DNA of 64,000 bases from Methanothermobacter sp049720995 (GCF_049720995.1 NZ_JBNASF010000001.1:62001-126000); one strand, 5' to 3'. Counted from the first letter of the stretch, positions 50,679 to 60,449 are shown. Notes: a model not told the origin generated them from the letters alone. Translations and numbers: made by a program.

Positions 50679-52496
50679 TTAGAAGTTGATTCTCTCTGAA
50701 AGTCTGGCCGGGAGGGGAAGTCTCCTGAAGGGCATTCCCTGGGTCTCTGATCTGACGAGTTCAATGAGCTCATTGAGATCCATCTGAACCTTTTCACCGG
50801 TGCTTCTGATGTTAACAGTGAGTTTGCCCTCAAGTTCGCTGTCACCCACAACCACCACGTAGGGTACCCAGTCCTGGGCAGCGTTCCTTATCTTCTTACC
50901 AAGGGTCTCTGCTCTGTCGTCAAGGTCCGCCCTCACATCATTTGCCGTCATCTCTGATACAAGGGACTCTGCAAATTCAAGGTGGCGCTCGGCAATGGGA
51001 AGCACCCGTACCTGTGTCGGTGAAAGCCACACAGGTAGCATGGGTGGTTTTTCATCCATCTCAATGGCCGTCTTTTCAAGCAAGCTGCATATAACCCTTT
51101 CTATGCTCCCTGTTGGGCTGCAGTGGAGGATTATGGGGTTCATCTCCTCCTCATCACTGTTAACATAGGTTATACCAAATCTTTCACCGCTTTCAACATC
51201 TATCTGCACCGTTGGGTTCTCTATTGGCCTTCCAAGGTAATCTATGGCTGCGAAGTCCATCTTGGCAATCCAGTAGTGCTTCCTTGATGGTAGAAGTTCA
51301 AGGAGTATCGGTTTCCCTATCCTATCCGCCACTGAGTGCACCCACTCAGAGTAATTCTCATAGAAATCCCTGGTGGCTCTGAATATAACCTCATAGTTCA
51401 CCTGGAGGTCATCGCCTGTCTTCATGCACATCTCCACCTGACCTGCAAACTCATTGAGGGCCTGTTCAAGGTCGGCGCATACCGTGTGAAGGTCGGGCAT
51501 TGTAAAGCCCCTGAGCCTTTTGAGGCCAACCACCTCACCCTTCTTCTCAAGCCTGAAGCTGTAGGTGGAGAGTTCATATATTGATGCTGGAAGATTTTTC
51601 CACGTGAGAAACGAATCTGAAAGTATCCTGAAGGCCCCGAAACAGCATGCATATCGCAGCATGAGCTCCTTCTTGTTCCTCATCCTGTACTGCCTTTCAC
51701 CGAATTTCTCTGCATGGACCCTTATGGCCTCGTCCTCAAGGTCGTACATTATGGGGGTCTCAACCGGCATTGCCCCCTCACTGGTTACGAGCATGTAAAC
51801 GTAGTCTGCAAGAAGATCCCTTATCAGCCTTCCCCTGGGGTACCATCTGAGGTGTCCCACATCGGCTGACGGTTCATAATCCGCCAGTCCCTTCTCCCTC
51901 ATGATTCTAACGTGTGGTGGCTCCTCACCGGATGATTCAAGCTCACCCAGTTCATACTTCACAAGGTTTTCAAGGTCCCTGCTGGTGAACTCAAATTCTT
52001 CAGGTCTGATTTTCTGGCCCTTATGGAGTATGAACCACTCTGATTCCTCTGATTCCTCCTCCTCTTTTATGGGCTCCGGCCTTATGGTTCTTGAGAGCTC
52101 TGATAGTGGGTGGCCCTTGCAGGATATTCTGAATGCCTTGTACCAGCCAAAGGGGACCCTTGAGACCTCAAGTCCCCTCTCCCTCAGTGTCTCTTCCATG
52201 CCCTCAAGAACCCTGCGGGCTGTCTCAGGGGAGCTCAGTGATGAGCTGAGATGTGCATATGGGTATATAACCACATTATGAGCCTTAACATCACCAAAAA
52301 CCCTTACTATTTCATTTACCGCATTTTCAATAACCGAATCTGGGTTCTCCTCATCCTCAGCCTCCACCGCTGTGAAGACCACAAGAGACTCGGAGAAATG
52401 TCCCTGCATTTTATCTTCAGCTATTTCCTCCGCTATCCCTGTTTTGTTCTTTGTCTCGTATTCCAGGTAATCAGAGTGAATTAACAGTATCCTCAT
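50679..52496 (-). CDS. thrS: Threonyl-tRNA synthetase (archaeal type)
   Basis: A 605-residue class II synthetase. The N-terminal ~145 residues are the archaeal D-Tyr-deacylase-like editing domain (MRILLIHSDYLEYETKNKTG), which removes mischarged serine. The catalytic core has MRNKKELMLRYACCFGAFRI and the anticodon-binding domain follows from about residue 500 (VRVLPIAERHLEFAESLV). It charges tRNA-Thr. It has no Shine-Dalgarno I would trust; the start is the first ATG. Confidence 0.94.
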   Translation of the reverse strand: MRILLIHSDYLEYETKNKTGIAEEIAEDKMQGHFSESLVVFTAVEAEDEENPDSVIENAVNEIVRVFGDVKAHNVVIYPYAHLSSSLSSPETARRVLEGMEETLRERGLEVSRVPFGWYKAFRISCKGHPLSELSRTIRPEPIKEEEESEESEWFILHKGQKIRPEEFEFTSRDLENLVKYELGELESSGEEPPHVRIMREKGLADYEPSADVGHLRWYPRGRLIRDLLADYVYMLVTSEGAMPVETPIMYDLEDEAIRVHAEKFGERQYRMRNKKELMLRYACCFGAFRILSDSFLTWKNLPASIYELSTYSFRLEKKGEVVGLKRLRGFTMPDLHTVCADLEQALNEFAGQVEMCMKTGDDLQVNYEVIFRATRDFYENYSEWVHSVADRIGKPILLELLPSRKHYWIAKMDFAAIDYLGRPIENPTVQIDVESGERFGITYVNSDEEEMNPIILHCSPTGSIERVICSLLEKTAIEMDEKPPMLPVWLSPTQVRVLPIAERHLEFAESLVSEMTANDVRADLDDRAETLGKKIRNAAQDWVPYVVVVGDSELEGKLTVNIRSTGEKVQMDLNELIELVRSETQGMPFRRLPLPARLSERINF

Positions 52497-52647
52497 GCCA
52501 TCACCTTGTAAGAATAATATAATGTTATTGTTTTAAGGGCGAAGGTTTTTAAATATTGCCTATCATGTACACAGTAGCTGTAAAGGAATCCACAATACTG
52601 CAGTGAGTCACTGGGAAAGATCCGCCAGATCTGCATAAATGGTGTTT

Positions 52648-53394
52648 CTAGATAGCTCCTGCCCCCCAATATGATTTCCCATACCATATGCTGTCAAATA
52701 TCCTCGAGTAATTCTCTGCTATCTCAGGGTACTGATTCCATATACCAATTGCAGTCTCAGGTATCGGTGATCCCTCAGGGGTGAACCTGGAGAATATCCA
52801 CATCATCTCAGCTGAATCCCTCACAAACATCCGAACAGGAGGCATGCTCATGACCCTCACCTCACAGGGCAGATCAAATTCTGCAGGTGCCATTATCCTT
52901 ATATCAGCACCTCTATCCACTATTCTCTCAAGTGCAGGGCGCAGCTCCCTCAGCTCACCCCTGAAGATGAATCCCATTCTCATTTTGAGTTCGGACCTGG
53001 TCCTTGATATGATCTCAAGTTCCTTCTTCATTATCTTCTCCTGTCCATGTATGAGCCATACCGGGGCCGGCACCCTCGCAACCTGGTCCTCGTAGGTCCG
53101 CTTGAGCTGGTGCATGGCCTCATCCAGTTCCTTCATTATTCTCCTCTTCTCCCTCCTGAAAACATCTGCAGGGGGAACCACATGGTACCTGAGGGGTTTG
53201 CCGCGCTCCACCTCCACAAATCCCCTGTCTGAAAGCTGCCTCAGAACCTCATAGATTCTCGACCTCGGGATTCCTGAGGCCTCAGCAGCCTCTGATGCAC
53301 CTGCAGATACCAGTGAAACCATTGCACTGTATGCAGCTGCCTGATAGTCCGTAAGTCCCATGAGTCTAAGTGCATTCCTCACCTTCCTCTCCAA
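52648..53394 (-). CDS. TrmB-family transcriptional regulator
   Basis: About 248 residues. The N-terminal winged helix reads ALRLMGLTDYQAAAYSAMVSL and SGIPRSRIYEVLRQLSDRGFVEV. A short coiled linker (KRRIMKELDEAMHQLKRTYE) and a phospholipase D-like effector domain follow, as in TrmB. Sugar-binding residues are not clear. The start is TTG 53394, since GAGG lies 7 nt before it and the TATA box at 53438-53451 would put ATG 53427 ahead of the transcript. It is divergent from the rubredoxin-Hcp gene. Confidence 0.83.
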   Translation of the reverse strand: MERKVRNALRLMGLTDYQAAAYSAMVSLVSAGASEAAEASGIPRSRIYEVLRQLSDRGFVEVERGKPLRYHVVPPADVFRREKRRIMKELDEAMHQLKRTYEDQVARVPAPVWLIHGQEKIMKKELEIISRTRSELKMRMGFIFRGELRELRPALERIVDRGADIRIMAPAEFDLPCEVRVMSMPPVRMFVRDSAEMMWIFSRFTPEGSPIPETAIGIWNQYPEIAENYSRIFDSIWYGKSYWGAGAI

Positions 53395-53437
53395 ACAGAC
53401 ACCTCTAGTGTTACATTTTATACTCAAATAGTGACAA

Positions 53438-53451
53438 AACCTATATATAAT
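53438..53451. promoter_or_regulatory. Shared bidirectional TATA element
   Basis: AACCTATATATAATTTCC reads as a TATA box on both strands. On the plus strand it leads to the rubredoxin-Hcp gene (ATG 53482), on the minus strand to the TrmB-like gene (TTG 53394). Only one of the two could be transcribed from it at a time. Confidence 0.6.
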
Positions 53452-53481
53452 TTCCTGTCAATTTTTAATATGGTGATTGAA

Positions 53482-54957
53482 ATGAAGTACCGCTGCAAGG
53501 TATGTGATTACATATATGACCCTGATGTGGGTGACCCCAGATCAGGCATAAAACCAGGGACCCCATTTGAAGAACTTCCAGATGACTGGCTCTGCCCGGT
53601 CTGCAACGTGGGCAAGGACCAGTTTGAACCCCTGAGGGGCGAGGTGAGGCGCGTGAGGCCAGAGGATATAGACATGTTCTGCTACCAGTGCTCCCAGACA
53701 GTCCGGGGAAAGGCATGCACAGTAAAGGGAGTCTGTGGAAAGGAAGCGACAGTGGCAAGACTCCAGGACAACCTTCTATTTGCTATAAAGGGCATTTCAG
53801 CCTATCTTTACCATGCCAGGGAACTTGGGTACACCGATGAGGTGGTGGATGCATTCCTTGAGAGGGGATTCTACTCAACACTCACCAACGTGAACTTCGA
53901 TGCAGATGAATTTGTAAGCCTCGCCCTTGAGGCTGGTGAAATGAACTTGAGGACCATGAAACTCCTCAAGAAGGCCCACATAGACACCTATGGTGAACCT
54001 GAACCCGCAGAAGTCCGGGTGGGTGCCCTTGAGGGTCCCGCCATAATAGCAACAGGTCACAGCCTGAAGGCGCTTGAAGAGCTGCTCAAGCAGACCGAAG
54101 GTACAGGTGTGAACGTGTACACCCACTCAGAGCTGCTTCCAGCCCACGGTTACCCTGGACTGAGGAAGTACCCGCACCTTGCAGGGCAGCTTGGAGGACC
54201 ATGGTTCGACCAGAGGGAGACCTTCTCACGCTATACTGCTGCTGTGCTCGGAACATCAAACTGCGTGCTGCTTCCACGCGACAGTTACAGGGAGAGGATG
54301 TTCACCTGTGGAGTTGCCGGTCTTCCGGGGGTTGAACATGTAGAGGGCTACGACTTCAGTCCTGTGATAGAGAAGGCCCTTGAACTTCCACCCCTTAAAG
54401 AGGAGGAGGCCACCACTCTCACAACTGGTTTCGGTCTCTCAACAATCCTATCACTTGCAGACAAAATAGAGGAACTTGTGGAGGAGGGTAAAATCAGGAG
54501 GTTCTTCCTTGTTGGCGGCTGCGATTCACCACTCCCCAGGGCAAAGTACTACACTGAATTTGTGCGGGGGCTCCCTGAGGATACGGTTGTTCTCACACTG
54601 GCCTGCGGCAAGTACCGTTTCAACTCAATGGACCTGGGTGACATCGAGGGGATCCCCAGGCTCATAGACCTGGGACAGTGCAACGACTCCATAGTTGCAG
54701 TGGAGCTTGTGGAGGCGCTTAGCAACCTCTTCAATATGGATGTGAATGAGCTGCCCCTCAGCATAGTCCTCAGCTGGATGGAACAGAAGGCCGCTGCAAT
54801 ACTGTGGAGCCTCCTATCACTGAACCTCAAGGGCATGTACATAGGTCCCATACTGCCTGGATGGGCCAACGATGACATCATAAATGTGCTTGTTGATAAC
54901 TATGAACTCACACCAATAGGTGACCCTGAAGAAGATATCAGGAAGATGCTCGGGTGA
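53482..54957 (+). CDS. Rubredoxin fused to hybrid cluster protein
   Basis: About 491 residues. Residues 1-52 are a rubredoxin with CKVC at 5-8 and CPVC at 38-41. From residue 65 the hybrid cluster protein (Hcp/prismane) begins with the four-cysteine motif C67-C70-C79-C85 (MFCYQCSQTVRGKACTVKG). Later cluster ligands are in GTSNCVLLPRDSY, FTCGVAG, VGGCDSPL and LACGKYRF. Hcp reduces NO or hydroxylamine. Fusion would give direct electron delivery. GGTGATTGAA precedes ATG 53482. The next gene is a cupin. Confidence 0.9.
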   Translation: MKYRCKVCDYIYDPDVGDPRSGIKPGTPFEELPDDWLCPVCNVGKDQFEPLRGEVRRVRPEDIDMFCYQCSQTVRGKACTVKGVCGKEATVARLQDNLLFAIKGISAYLYHARELGYTDEVVDAFLERGFYSTLTNVNFDADEFVSLALEAGEMNLRTMKLLKKAHIDTYGEPEPAEVRVGALEGPAIIATGHSLKALEELLKQTEGTGVNVYTHSELLPAHGYPGLRKYPHLAGQLGGPWFDQRETFSRYTAAVLGTSNCVLLPRDSYRERMFTCGVAGLPGVEHVEGYDFSPVIEKALELPPLKEEEATTLTTGFGLSTILSLADKIEELVEEGKIRRFFLVGGCDSPLPRAKYYTEFVRGLPEDTVVLTLACGKYRFNSMDLGDIEGIPRLIDLGQCNDSIVAVELVEALSNLFNMDVNELPLSIVLSWMEQKAAAILWSLLSLNLKGMYIGPILPGWANDDIINVLVDNYELTPIGDPEEDIRKMLG

Positions 54958-54961
54958 TTGG

Positions 54962-55279
54962 ATGGAACTCAGGGGAAAGGTTCTGAAACTGAATGAACTG
55001 ATTGACCACCAGAAAGATTCGGTGGTGAGCAGGGAGATCATCAGGAAGGATGCAGGTACTGTGACCCTCTTTGCCTTTGACAGTGGTCAGGGTCTCAGTG
55101 AACACACTGCACCATTCGATGCCATGGTCCAGGTGATCGAGGGTGAGGCAGAAATTACAATAAGCGGGGAGAAGAACCGTGTGGCTGCAGGTGAGATGAT
55201 AATAATGCCAGCCAATGAGCCCCATGCGGTGATGGCGGTGAAACCCTTCAAGATGCTCCTCACCATGATAAGGTCATGA
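54962..55279 (+). CDS. Single-domain cupin protein
   Basis: A 105-residue cupin. The first motif is SEHTAPFDAMVQVIEGEAEI and the second PANEPHAVMAVKPF, with His and Glu metal ligands. GGGTGATTGG precedes ATG 54962. It follows the rubredoxin-Hcp gene after 4 nt and is likely co-transcribed, possibly with a role in NO or redox stress; this is context only. Confidence 0.87.
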   Translation: MELRGKVLKLNELIDHQKDSVVSREIIRKDAGTVTLFAFDSGQGLSEHTAPFDAMVQVIEGEAEITISGEKNRVAAGEMIIMPANEPHAVMAVKPFKMLLTMIRS

Positions 55280-55332
55280 GTGCGTGGTGGATTCAATAGG
55301 ACAGGTTCCAACAGCCCTGAAATCCAGAATAA

Positions 55333-56568
55333 CTAGATCCCCATAAGGCCAACCGCCACTAGACCGGTGCCCACAATGACAAGGAAGAGGGTCCCCACCC
55401 TTTTCCCGAACATTTTTGTGCCAAGTGCCAAGGCTATTCCACCCTTTATAATTGTGTTTGAGACTCCAGCGAGGGTTATGGCAGTTGCGGCTGTTGAAGA
55501 GCTTACAGAACCCCCCGCTGCCAGTAAAGACATGCTCACAGTTATGGCATCCACATCTGCAAATCCCGAGATCACAGCAGCTGCCAGAACACCTCCACGG
55601 CCAAGGTAAACGTTCGCAGCCTTGGACAGGAATAGGATAACCATGAAAATCGCCCCGAATATGAGTGCAGGCTTAACAGAGAAGGGGTTTTCGATTTTAA
55701 TATCCTGATCAATCTTTGATGGTGACCTGATGAACAGAACACCCAGAGCCATCCCGGTTACCCCCATGGCAAGCAGGGGAAGTGCAACGTACCCCATCAG
55801 TGAGGGGTTTATGACAGAGACCTCCAGCAGTATCCTGAAAAACATCATTGAACTTGAAACAACCGTAGCGAATACAGCCGGCCTCATGAGGTCATCAGAT
55901 TCCCTCACACGCCCTGCCATCGCCGTAACCACAGCCGTACTCGACACCAGACCCCCTATTATTCCGGTGACGCTGAGACCCCTATCCGGGCCTGCTATCT
56001 TCATTGCAATGTAACCCGCATAGCTTATCGCTGATATGAACACCACCATCAGCCACACCTGATAGGGGTTGAAGACCCCCCACGGGCCAAGTGGTGTATC
56101 CGGAAGAAGCGGGAGAATCACAAAGGCTATTACAAGGAATTTTATTGTATCTATCATCTCCCTCTCGCTTATCCTCCTTACAGCAATGTGAATGTACCTT
56201 TTAAGGGCAAGGAGCGCCGTTACAATGATTGCAAGCATTGCTGCAAGCCTGTAATCACCTGAAAAGCACATTGCACCTAGAATAAAAGTTATAAACGCTG
56301 CAACTTCCCCAGTTATCCCTATATCCCCATCATCCCTTGTGCTCACGATGTAGCTTGCAGATACTATGGCAACCAGACCCAGAAAGGCAAGAGGGAGCAT
56401 CAGGGAAAAAATCCCTGATAGATACGCTGAAAGGGCCCCCATGAGTGATATCAGGATGAATGTTCTTATACCTGCAAATTCTGTCCCCCCTGTCTTCCTT
56501 TCCCTCTCAATACCCACCAGGGCTCCCAGGGCCAGGGCTATCAAAAACTTAATTACCGGGAAATCCAT
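55333..56568 (-). CDS. MgtC/DUF4010-family membrane protein
   Basis: About 411 residues. The first ~130 form an MgtC-like domain (LALGALVGIERERKTGGTEFAGIRTFILISLMGAL). A DUF4010 half with SVTGIIGGLVSSTAVVTAMAG and many helices follows. MgtC proteins in bacteria relate to magnesium stress, but function here is unknown. A TATA-like AATATTAA about 26 nt before ATG 56568 suggests leaderless mRNA; the AT-rich box may also serve ilvD on the other strand. Confidence 0.82.
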   Translation of the reverse strand: MDFPVIKFLIALALGALVGIERERKTGGTEFAGIRTFILISLMGALSAYLSGIFSLMLPLAFLGLVAIVSASYIVSTRDDGDIGITGEVAAFITFILGAMCFSGDYRLAAMLAIIVTALLALKRYIHIAVRRISEREMIDTIKFLVIAFVILPLLPDTPLGPWGVFNPYQVWLMVVFISAISYAGYIAMKIAGPDRGLSVTGIIGGLVSSTAVVTAMAGRVRESDDLMRPAVFATVVSSSMMFFRILLEVSVINPSLMGYVALPLLAMGVTGMALGVLFIRSPSKIDQDIKIENPFSVKPALIFGAIFMVILFLSKAANVYLGRGGVLAAAVISGFADVDAITVSMSLLAAGGSVSSSTAATAITLAGVSNTIIKGGIALALGTKMFGKRVGTLFLVIVGTGLVAVGLMGI

Positions 56569-56652
56569 GTTATAATATATGACAGTTAAATTAATATTAT
56601 TTATTCCATGATAATTAATAATAATCCGGGTGATGATAATAACGGTGATTCC

Positions 56653-58302
56653 ATGAAAAGTGATACCATAAAGAGGGGAATACAGAGGGCACCCCACCGA
56701 TCCCTCCTCAGAGCATGTGGTCTGACAGACCAGGACTTTGAAAAGCCATTCATAGGAATAGCCAGCAGCTACACGGATATCGTGCCAGGCCACCTGCACC
56801 TCAGAGAACTTGCAGATGAGGTCAGGGCTGGAATAAACGCTGCAGGTGGAGTTGCATTTGAATTCAACACCATGGCCATATGTGACGGTATAGCCATGAA
56901 CCATGAGGGCATGAAGTACTCCCTTGCATCAAGGGAGATAGTCGCAGATACCGTGGAGAGCATGGCAAAGGCCCATGCCCTTGACGGACTTGTCCTTCTT
57001 CCAACCTGTGATAAGATAGTCCCCGGTATGCTAATGGCCGCTGCAAGACTTGATATACCATCAATAGTGGTCACCGGCGGCCCCATGCTACCCGGGGAAT
57101 TCCAGGGAAGAAAGGTTGACCTCATAAATGTGTATGAGGGTGTAGGCGCCGTGAGTGCAGGTGAAATGAGTGAGAATGAACTTGCCGAGCTCGAAAGATG
57201 CGCCTGTCCCGGCCCGGGTTCATGCGCAGGGCTCTTCACAGCCAACACCATGGCCTGCCTCACAGAGGCCCTGGGTATGAGCCTCCCTGGATGCGCAACG
57301 GCACATGCTGTAAGCTCAAAAAAGAGGCAGATTGCAAGGCTCTCAGGTTACAGGATAGTGGAGATGGTGAATGAGAACCTCAAGCCAACATGGATAATGA
57401 GCAGGGAGGCCTTTGAGAACGCTGTGATGGTTGATCTTGCACTTGGAGGTTCAACCAACAGTACACTTCACATCCCGGCCATAGCAGCTGAGATAGAGGG
57501 CCTGGACATCAACCTTGATGTCTTTGATGAGCTGAGCAGGAGAATACCCCACATAGCATCGATCTCACCTGCAGGTGAGCATATGATGATAGACCTTGAT
57601 AGGGCCGGGGGAATACAGGCCGTCATGAAAACCCTCAGGGATCACCTCAACACCAGCTGCATGACCTGCACAGGAAAAACCGTCGCTGAGAACATGAGAG
57701 ATGCCAGGGTGAGGGACACCACAGTTATAAGACCCCTGGATGACCCGGTCCACAGGGAAGGCGGCCTCGCCATACTCAGGGGTAACCTGGCACCCAGGGG
57801 CTCTGTGGTGAAGCAGGGAGCTGTTGCAGATGATATGCTTGTCCATGAGGGCCCGGCCAGGGTATTTGAAAGTGAAGACAAATGTGTTGAGGCAATATTC
57901 AGTGGAGAAATAGCCGAGGGAGATGTTATCGTCATAAGGTATGAGGGACCCAAGGGTGGCCCTGGTATGAGGGAGATGCTGAACCCAACCTCTGCAATTG
58001 CGGGTATGGGGCTCGAAAGGGTGGCCCTTATAACCGATGGAAGGTTCTCAGGGGGTACCAGGGGGCCATGCGTTGGTCACGTCTCCCCCGAGGCAATGGA
58101 GGATGGGCCCATAGCAGCTGTGAGGGATGGGGACACAATAAGGATAGATATACCCTCAAGAAAAATTGAGGTTGATCTGACGGAAGACGAGATCAAAAGA
58201 AGAATTGAATCTGCAGAAAAACCGGAACGCCACGTTAGGGGATGGCTTGCACGCTACAGAAAACTTGCAGGTTCAGCAGATACAGGTGCCATTTTAAGAT
58301 GA
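56653..58302 (+). CDS. ilvD: Dihydroxy-acid dehydratase
   Basis: A 549-residue IlvD in valine and isoleucine synthesis. [4Fe-4S] ligands are seen in LPTCDKIVPGM, CPGPGSCAGLFTANTM and SCMTCTGKTVAENM. GRFSGGTRGPCVGHVSPEA is the C-terminal signature. ATG 56653 follows GGTGATTCC; an ATG at 56608 would add 15 unconserved residues. ilvB lies 6 kb downstream, separated by other genes. Confidence 0.95.
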   Translation: MKSDTIKRGIQRAPHRSLLRACGLTDQDFEKPFIGIASSYTDIVPGHLHLRELADEVRAGINAAGGVAFEFNTMAICDGIAMNHEGMKYSLASREIVADTVESMAKAHALDGLVLLPTCDKIVPGMLMAAARLDIPSIVVTGGPMLPGEFQGRKVDLINVYEGVGAVSAGEMSENELAELERCACPGPGSCAGLFTANTMACLTEALGMSLPGCATAHAVSSKKRQIARLSGYRIVEMVNENLKPTWIMSREAFENAVMVDLALGGSTNSTLHIPAIAAEIEGLDINLDVFDELSRRIPHIASISPAGEHMMIDLDRAGGIQAVMKTLRDHLNTSCMTCTGKTVAENMRDARVRDTTVIRPLDDPVHREGGLAILRGNLAPRGSVVKQGAVADDMLVHEGPARVFESEDKCVEAIFSGEIAEGDVIVIRYEGPKGGPGMREMLNPTSAIAGMGLERVALITDGRFSGGTRGPCVGHVSPEAMEDGPIAAVRDGDTIRIDIPSRKIEVDLTEDEIKRRIESAEKPERHVRGWLARYRKLAGSADTGAILR

Positions 58303-58313
58303 TGGGTGTAATC

Positions 58314-58751
58314 ATGAGCGATGATAAAAGGGAATGGGTTGAAGCAGCAGCATACATTCTCCTCCTCTTACTTGCTGTTGTTGCATCACAGCACATGAAC
58401 GTGGTTGTATCAGGAAGCATGGAGCCAGTGTTCTACAGGGGAGACATAGTGATAATCGAAAAGAGCAACTTTTTCGGCATAAAAGAACTGAACCCTGAAA
58501 ACATACAGAAGGGTGACATAATAATCTATGACGCCACATGGTTCCCCGAGCCAGTTATACACAGAGTTATAGCCGTCGAAAAGGATAAAAAAGGCGAGAA
58601 ATATTACATCACAAAGGGTGACAACAACCCATCACCTGACCCTGCACCTGTGTATCCCCCACAGGTCGAGGCAAGGGTCATAACGGTGGGTTCAAATCCA
58701 CTGATAATACCCAAGGTGGGCTACATAACACTCTGGCTTAAGGGACTCTGA
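58314..58751 (+). CDS. Archaeal signal peptidase I
   Basis: About 145 residues. An N-terminal membrane helix (WVEAAAYILLLLLAVVASQH) is followed by the catalytic serine in VSGSMEPVFYRGDIVII and the histidine in EPVIHRVIAVE, which replaces the bacterial lysine, then the KGDNNPSPDP segment. It removes signal peptides outside the membrane. ATG 58314 is 12 nt after the ilvD stop. Possible alternative starts precede it inside ilvD. Confidence 0.93.
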   Translation: MSDDKREWVEAAAYILLLLLAVVASQHMNVVVSGSMEPVFYRGDIVIIEKSNFFGIKELNPENIQKGDIIIYDATWFPEPVIHRVIAVEKDKKGEKYYITKGDNNPSPDPAPVYPPQVEARVITVGSNPLIIPKVGYITLWLKGL

Positions 58752-58766
58752 AGGCAGGTGAGGAAA

Positions 58767-60449
58767 TTGTTCAGATACATTGAAAACAGTGCAAGGGATT
58801 CAATAACCGGAGCGCTTGAGAAGCTCCAGCTACCAGTACCCTCAGAGATCAAACTGGAGGAACCACCAAACCCCCAGCTGGGGGATCTTGCATGCACGGT
58901 GGCCTTTGAACTTGCAGGTGAACTCAAAAGGCCTCCAATGGAGATAACCTCCGATATAATGTCTGTTATTGAAAATCATGAGATATTTGAGGCCGTCGAA
59001 TCAAAGGGGCCCTACATAAACTTCTTTGTTGATTATGGAAAGCTTTCAAGAAAACTCCTTGAACTCATGGATGATGGGTACGGGTCCCATCCAGAGAGGG
59101 GTGAGAAGATAATCCTTGAGCACACCTCTGCAAACCCCAACGGCCCGCTGCACATAGGGCATATAAGGAATGCCATCATCGGGGACTCACTTGCAAGGAT
59201 ACTCAGAAAGGCAGGATACCAGGTTGAAACCCAGTATTATGTCAATGACATGGGGCGCCAGATAGCCATGATAGTCTGGGGTCTCCTGAACCTCCAGAGA
59301 AACCTGGATGACTACCCCGGAGATAAAAAGGACCACAGGGTTGGAAGGCTTTACCTGGAGGTTAACCGGAAACTCGAGGAGGATCCGGGTATAAAGGACG
59401 AGGTTGATGAACTCCTGAGGAAATACGAGGTCGGTGAGAACGGTGAGACCTTCAGGGAGGTTGTTGATTACTGCCTCGATGGGATGAAGGAGACCATGCG
59501 GAGGCTCCATGTCCGCCACGACCGGTTTGTATGGGAGGGGGAACTGGTAAGGGATGGAACTGTTGGTGAGGTTATAGAATCCCTCAGGAAAACAGGGCTC
59601 ACCCATGAAAATGAGGTCCTCTACCTTGACCTTGAGGACTTTGGCATTGAAAAGGAGCTTGTACTCACACGTTCAGATGGAACATCCCTCTACTCAACAA
59701 GGGACATAGCCTACCATCTCCAGAAATCCCGTGAAGGTGATATTCTCATCGACGTCCTTGGATCCGACCATAAACTTGCAGCAGAGCAGGTGGGAATCGC
59801 TGTGGATCTCCTTGGTGGTAAGAAGCCAGAGGTCATATTCTATGAGTTCATAACACTCCCCGAGGGCTCAATGTCCACAAGGCGGGGCGTCTTCATATCA
59901 GTGGATGAACTGATGGACGAGGCCCACAGAAGGGCACTTGGAGAGGTTAAGAAGAGGAGAGAACTTCCAGATGAAGTTGCAGATGATATTGCTGAGGCCA
60001 TCGGCAACGGGGCCATAAGGTACTATATAGCACGTCTGTCACCCGAGAAGCATATTGTATTCAGGTGGGATGAGGCCCTCAGCTTTGAACGGGGCTGTGC
60101 ATCCATACAGTACGCCCATGCAAGGGCATGCAAACTCCTCAAGAAGGCATCCTTCAAGGGTGATGAGGACATTGAAGACGGCTGGGAACCTGAAGAGGAT
60201 GAAAGGGAACTTGTGCGTCTCCTTGCCCGTTTCCCTGTGGTTGTTGAGGATGCTGCGATGGCAAGGAGGGTCCACCCAGTGGCGCAGTACGTGCAGGACC
60301 TTGCGAATGCCTTCAACAGTTTCTACAGATCCACGCCGGTCATCGGGTCTGAATTTGAGGGTGCGAGGCTGAGGCTAGTTGATTCTGTTAGAATCGTAAT
60401 CAGAAATGCCCTGGGTCTTCTGGGTATACATGCCCCTGAGACCATGTGA
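58767..60449 (+). CDS. argS: Arginyl-tRNA synthetase
   Basis: A class I synthetase of about 560 residues. The N-terminal Add1 domain leads to HTSANPNGPLHIGHIRNAII (HIGH) near residue 118. STRRGVFISVDELMDEA holds the KMSKS-like region and the C-terminal DALR anticodon domain ends the protein. TTG 58767 is chosen because AGGTGA precedes it; GTG 58758 is an alternative. It follows the signal peptidase gene closely. Confidence 0.94.
   Translation: MFRYIENSARDSITGALEKLQLPVPSEIKLEEPPNPQLGDLACTVAFELAGELKRPPMEITSDIMSVIENHEIFEAVESKGPYINFFVDYGKLSRKLLELMDDGYGSHPERGEKIILEHTSANPNGPLHIGHIRNAIIGDSLARILRKAGYQVETQYYVNDMGRQIAMIVWGLLNLQRNLDDYPGDKKDHRVGRLYLEVNRKLEEDPGIKDEVDELLRKYEVGENGETFREVVDYCLDGMKETMRRLHVRHDRFVWEGELVRDGTVGEVIESLRKTGLTHENEVLYLDLEDFGIEKELVLTRSDGTSLYSTRDIAYHLQKSREGDILIDVLGSDHKLAAEQVGIAVDLLGGKKPEVIFYEFITLPEGSMSTRRGVFISVDELMDEAHRRALGEVKKRRELPDEVADDIAEAIGNGAIRYYIARLSPEKHIVFRWDEALSFERGCASIQYAHARACKLLKKASFKGDEDIEDGWEPEEDERELVRLLARFPVVVEDAAMARRVHPVAQYVQDLANAFNSFYRSTPVIGSEFEGARLRLVDSVRIVIRNALGLLGIHAPETM

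Noticed and set aside
52566..52571. A single TGTACA as a TRP box near the TrmB-like gene
   Set aside because: Only one copy, no phased second box, and not placed upstream of a tryptophan gene.
56569..56904. N-terminal extension of the MgtC-like gene
   Set aside because: It overlaps ilvD, is unlike the family, and the TATA-like box predicts a start at 56568.
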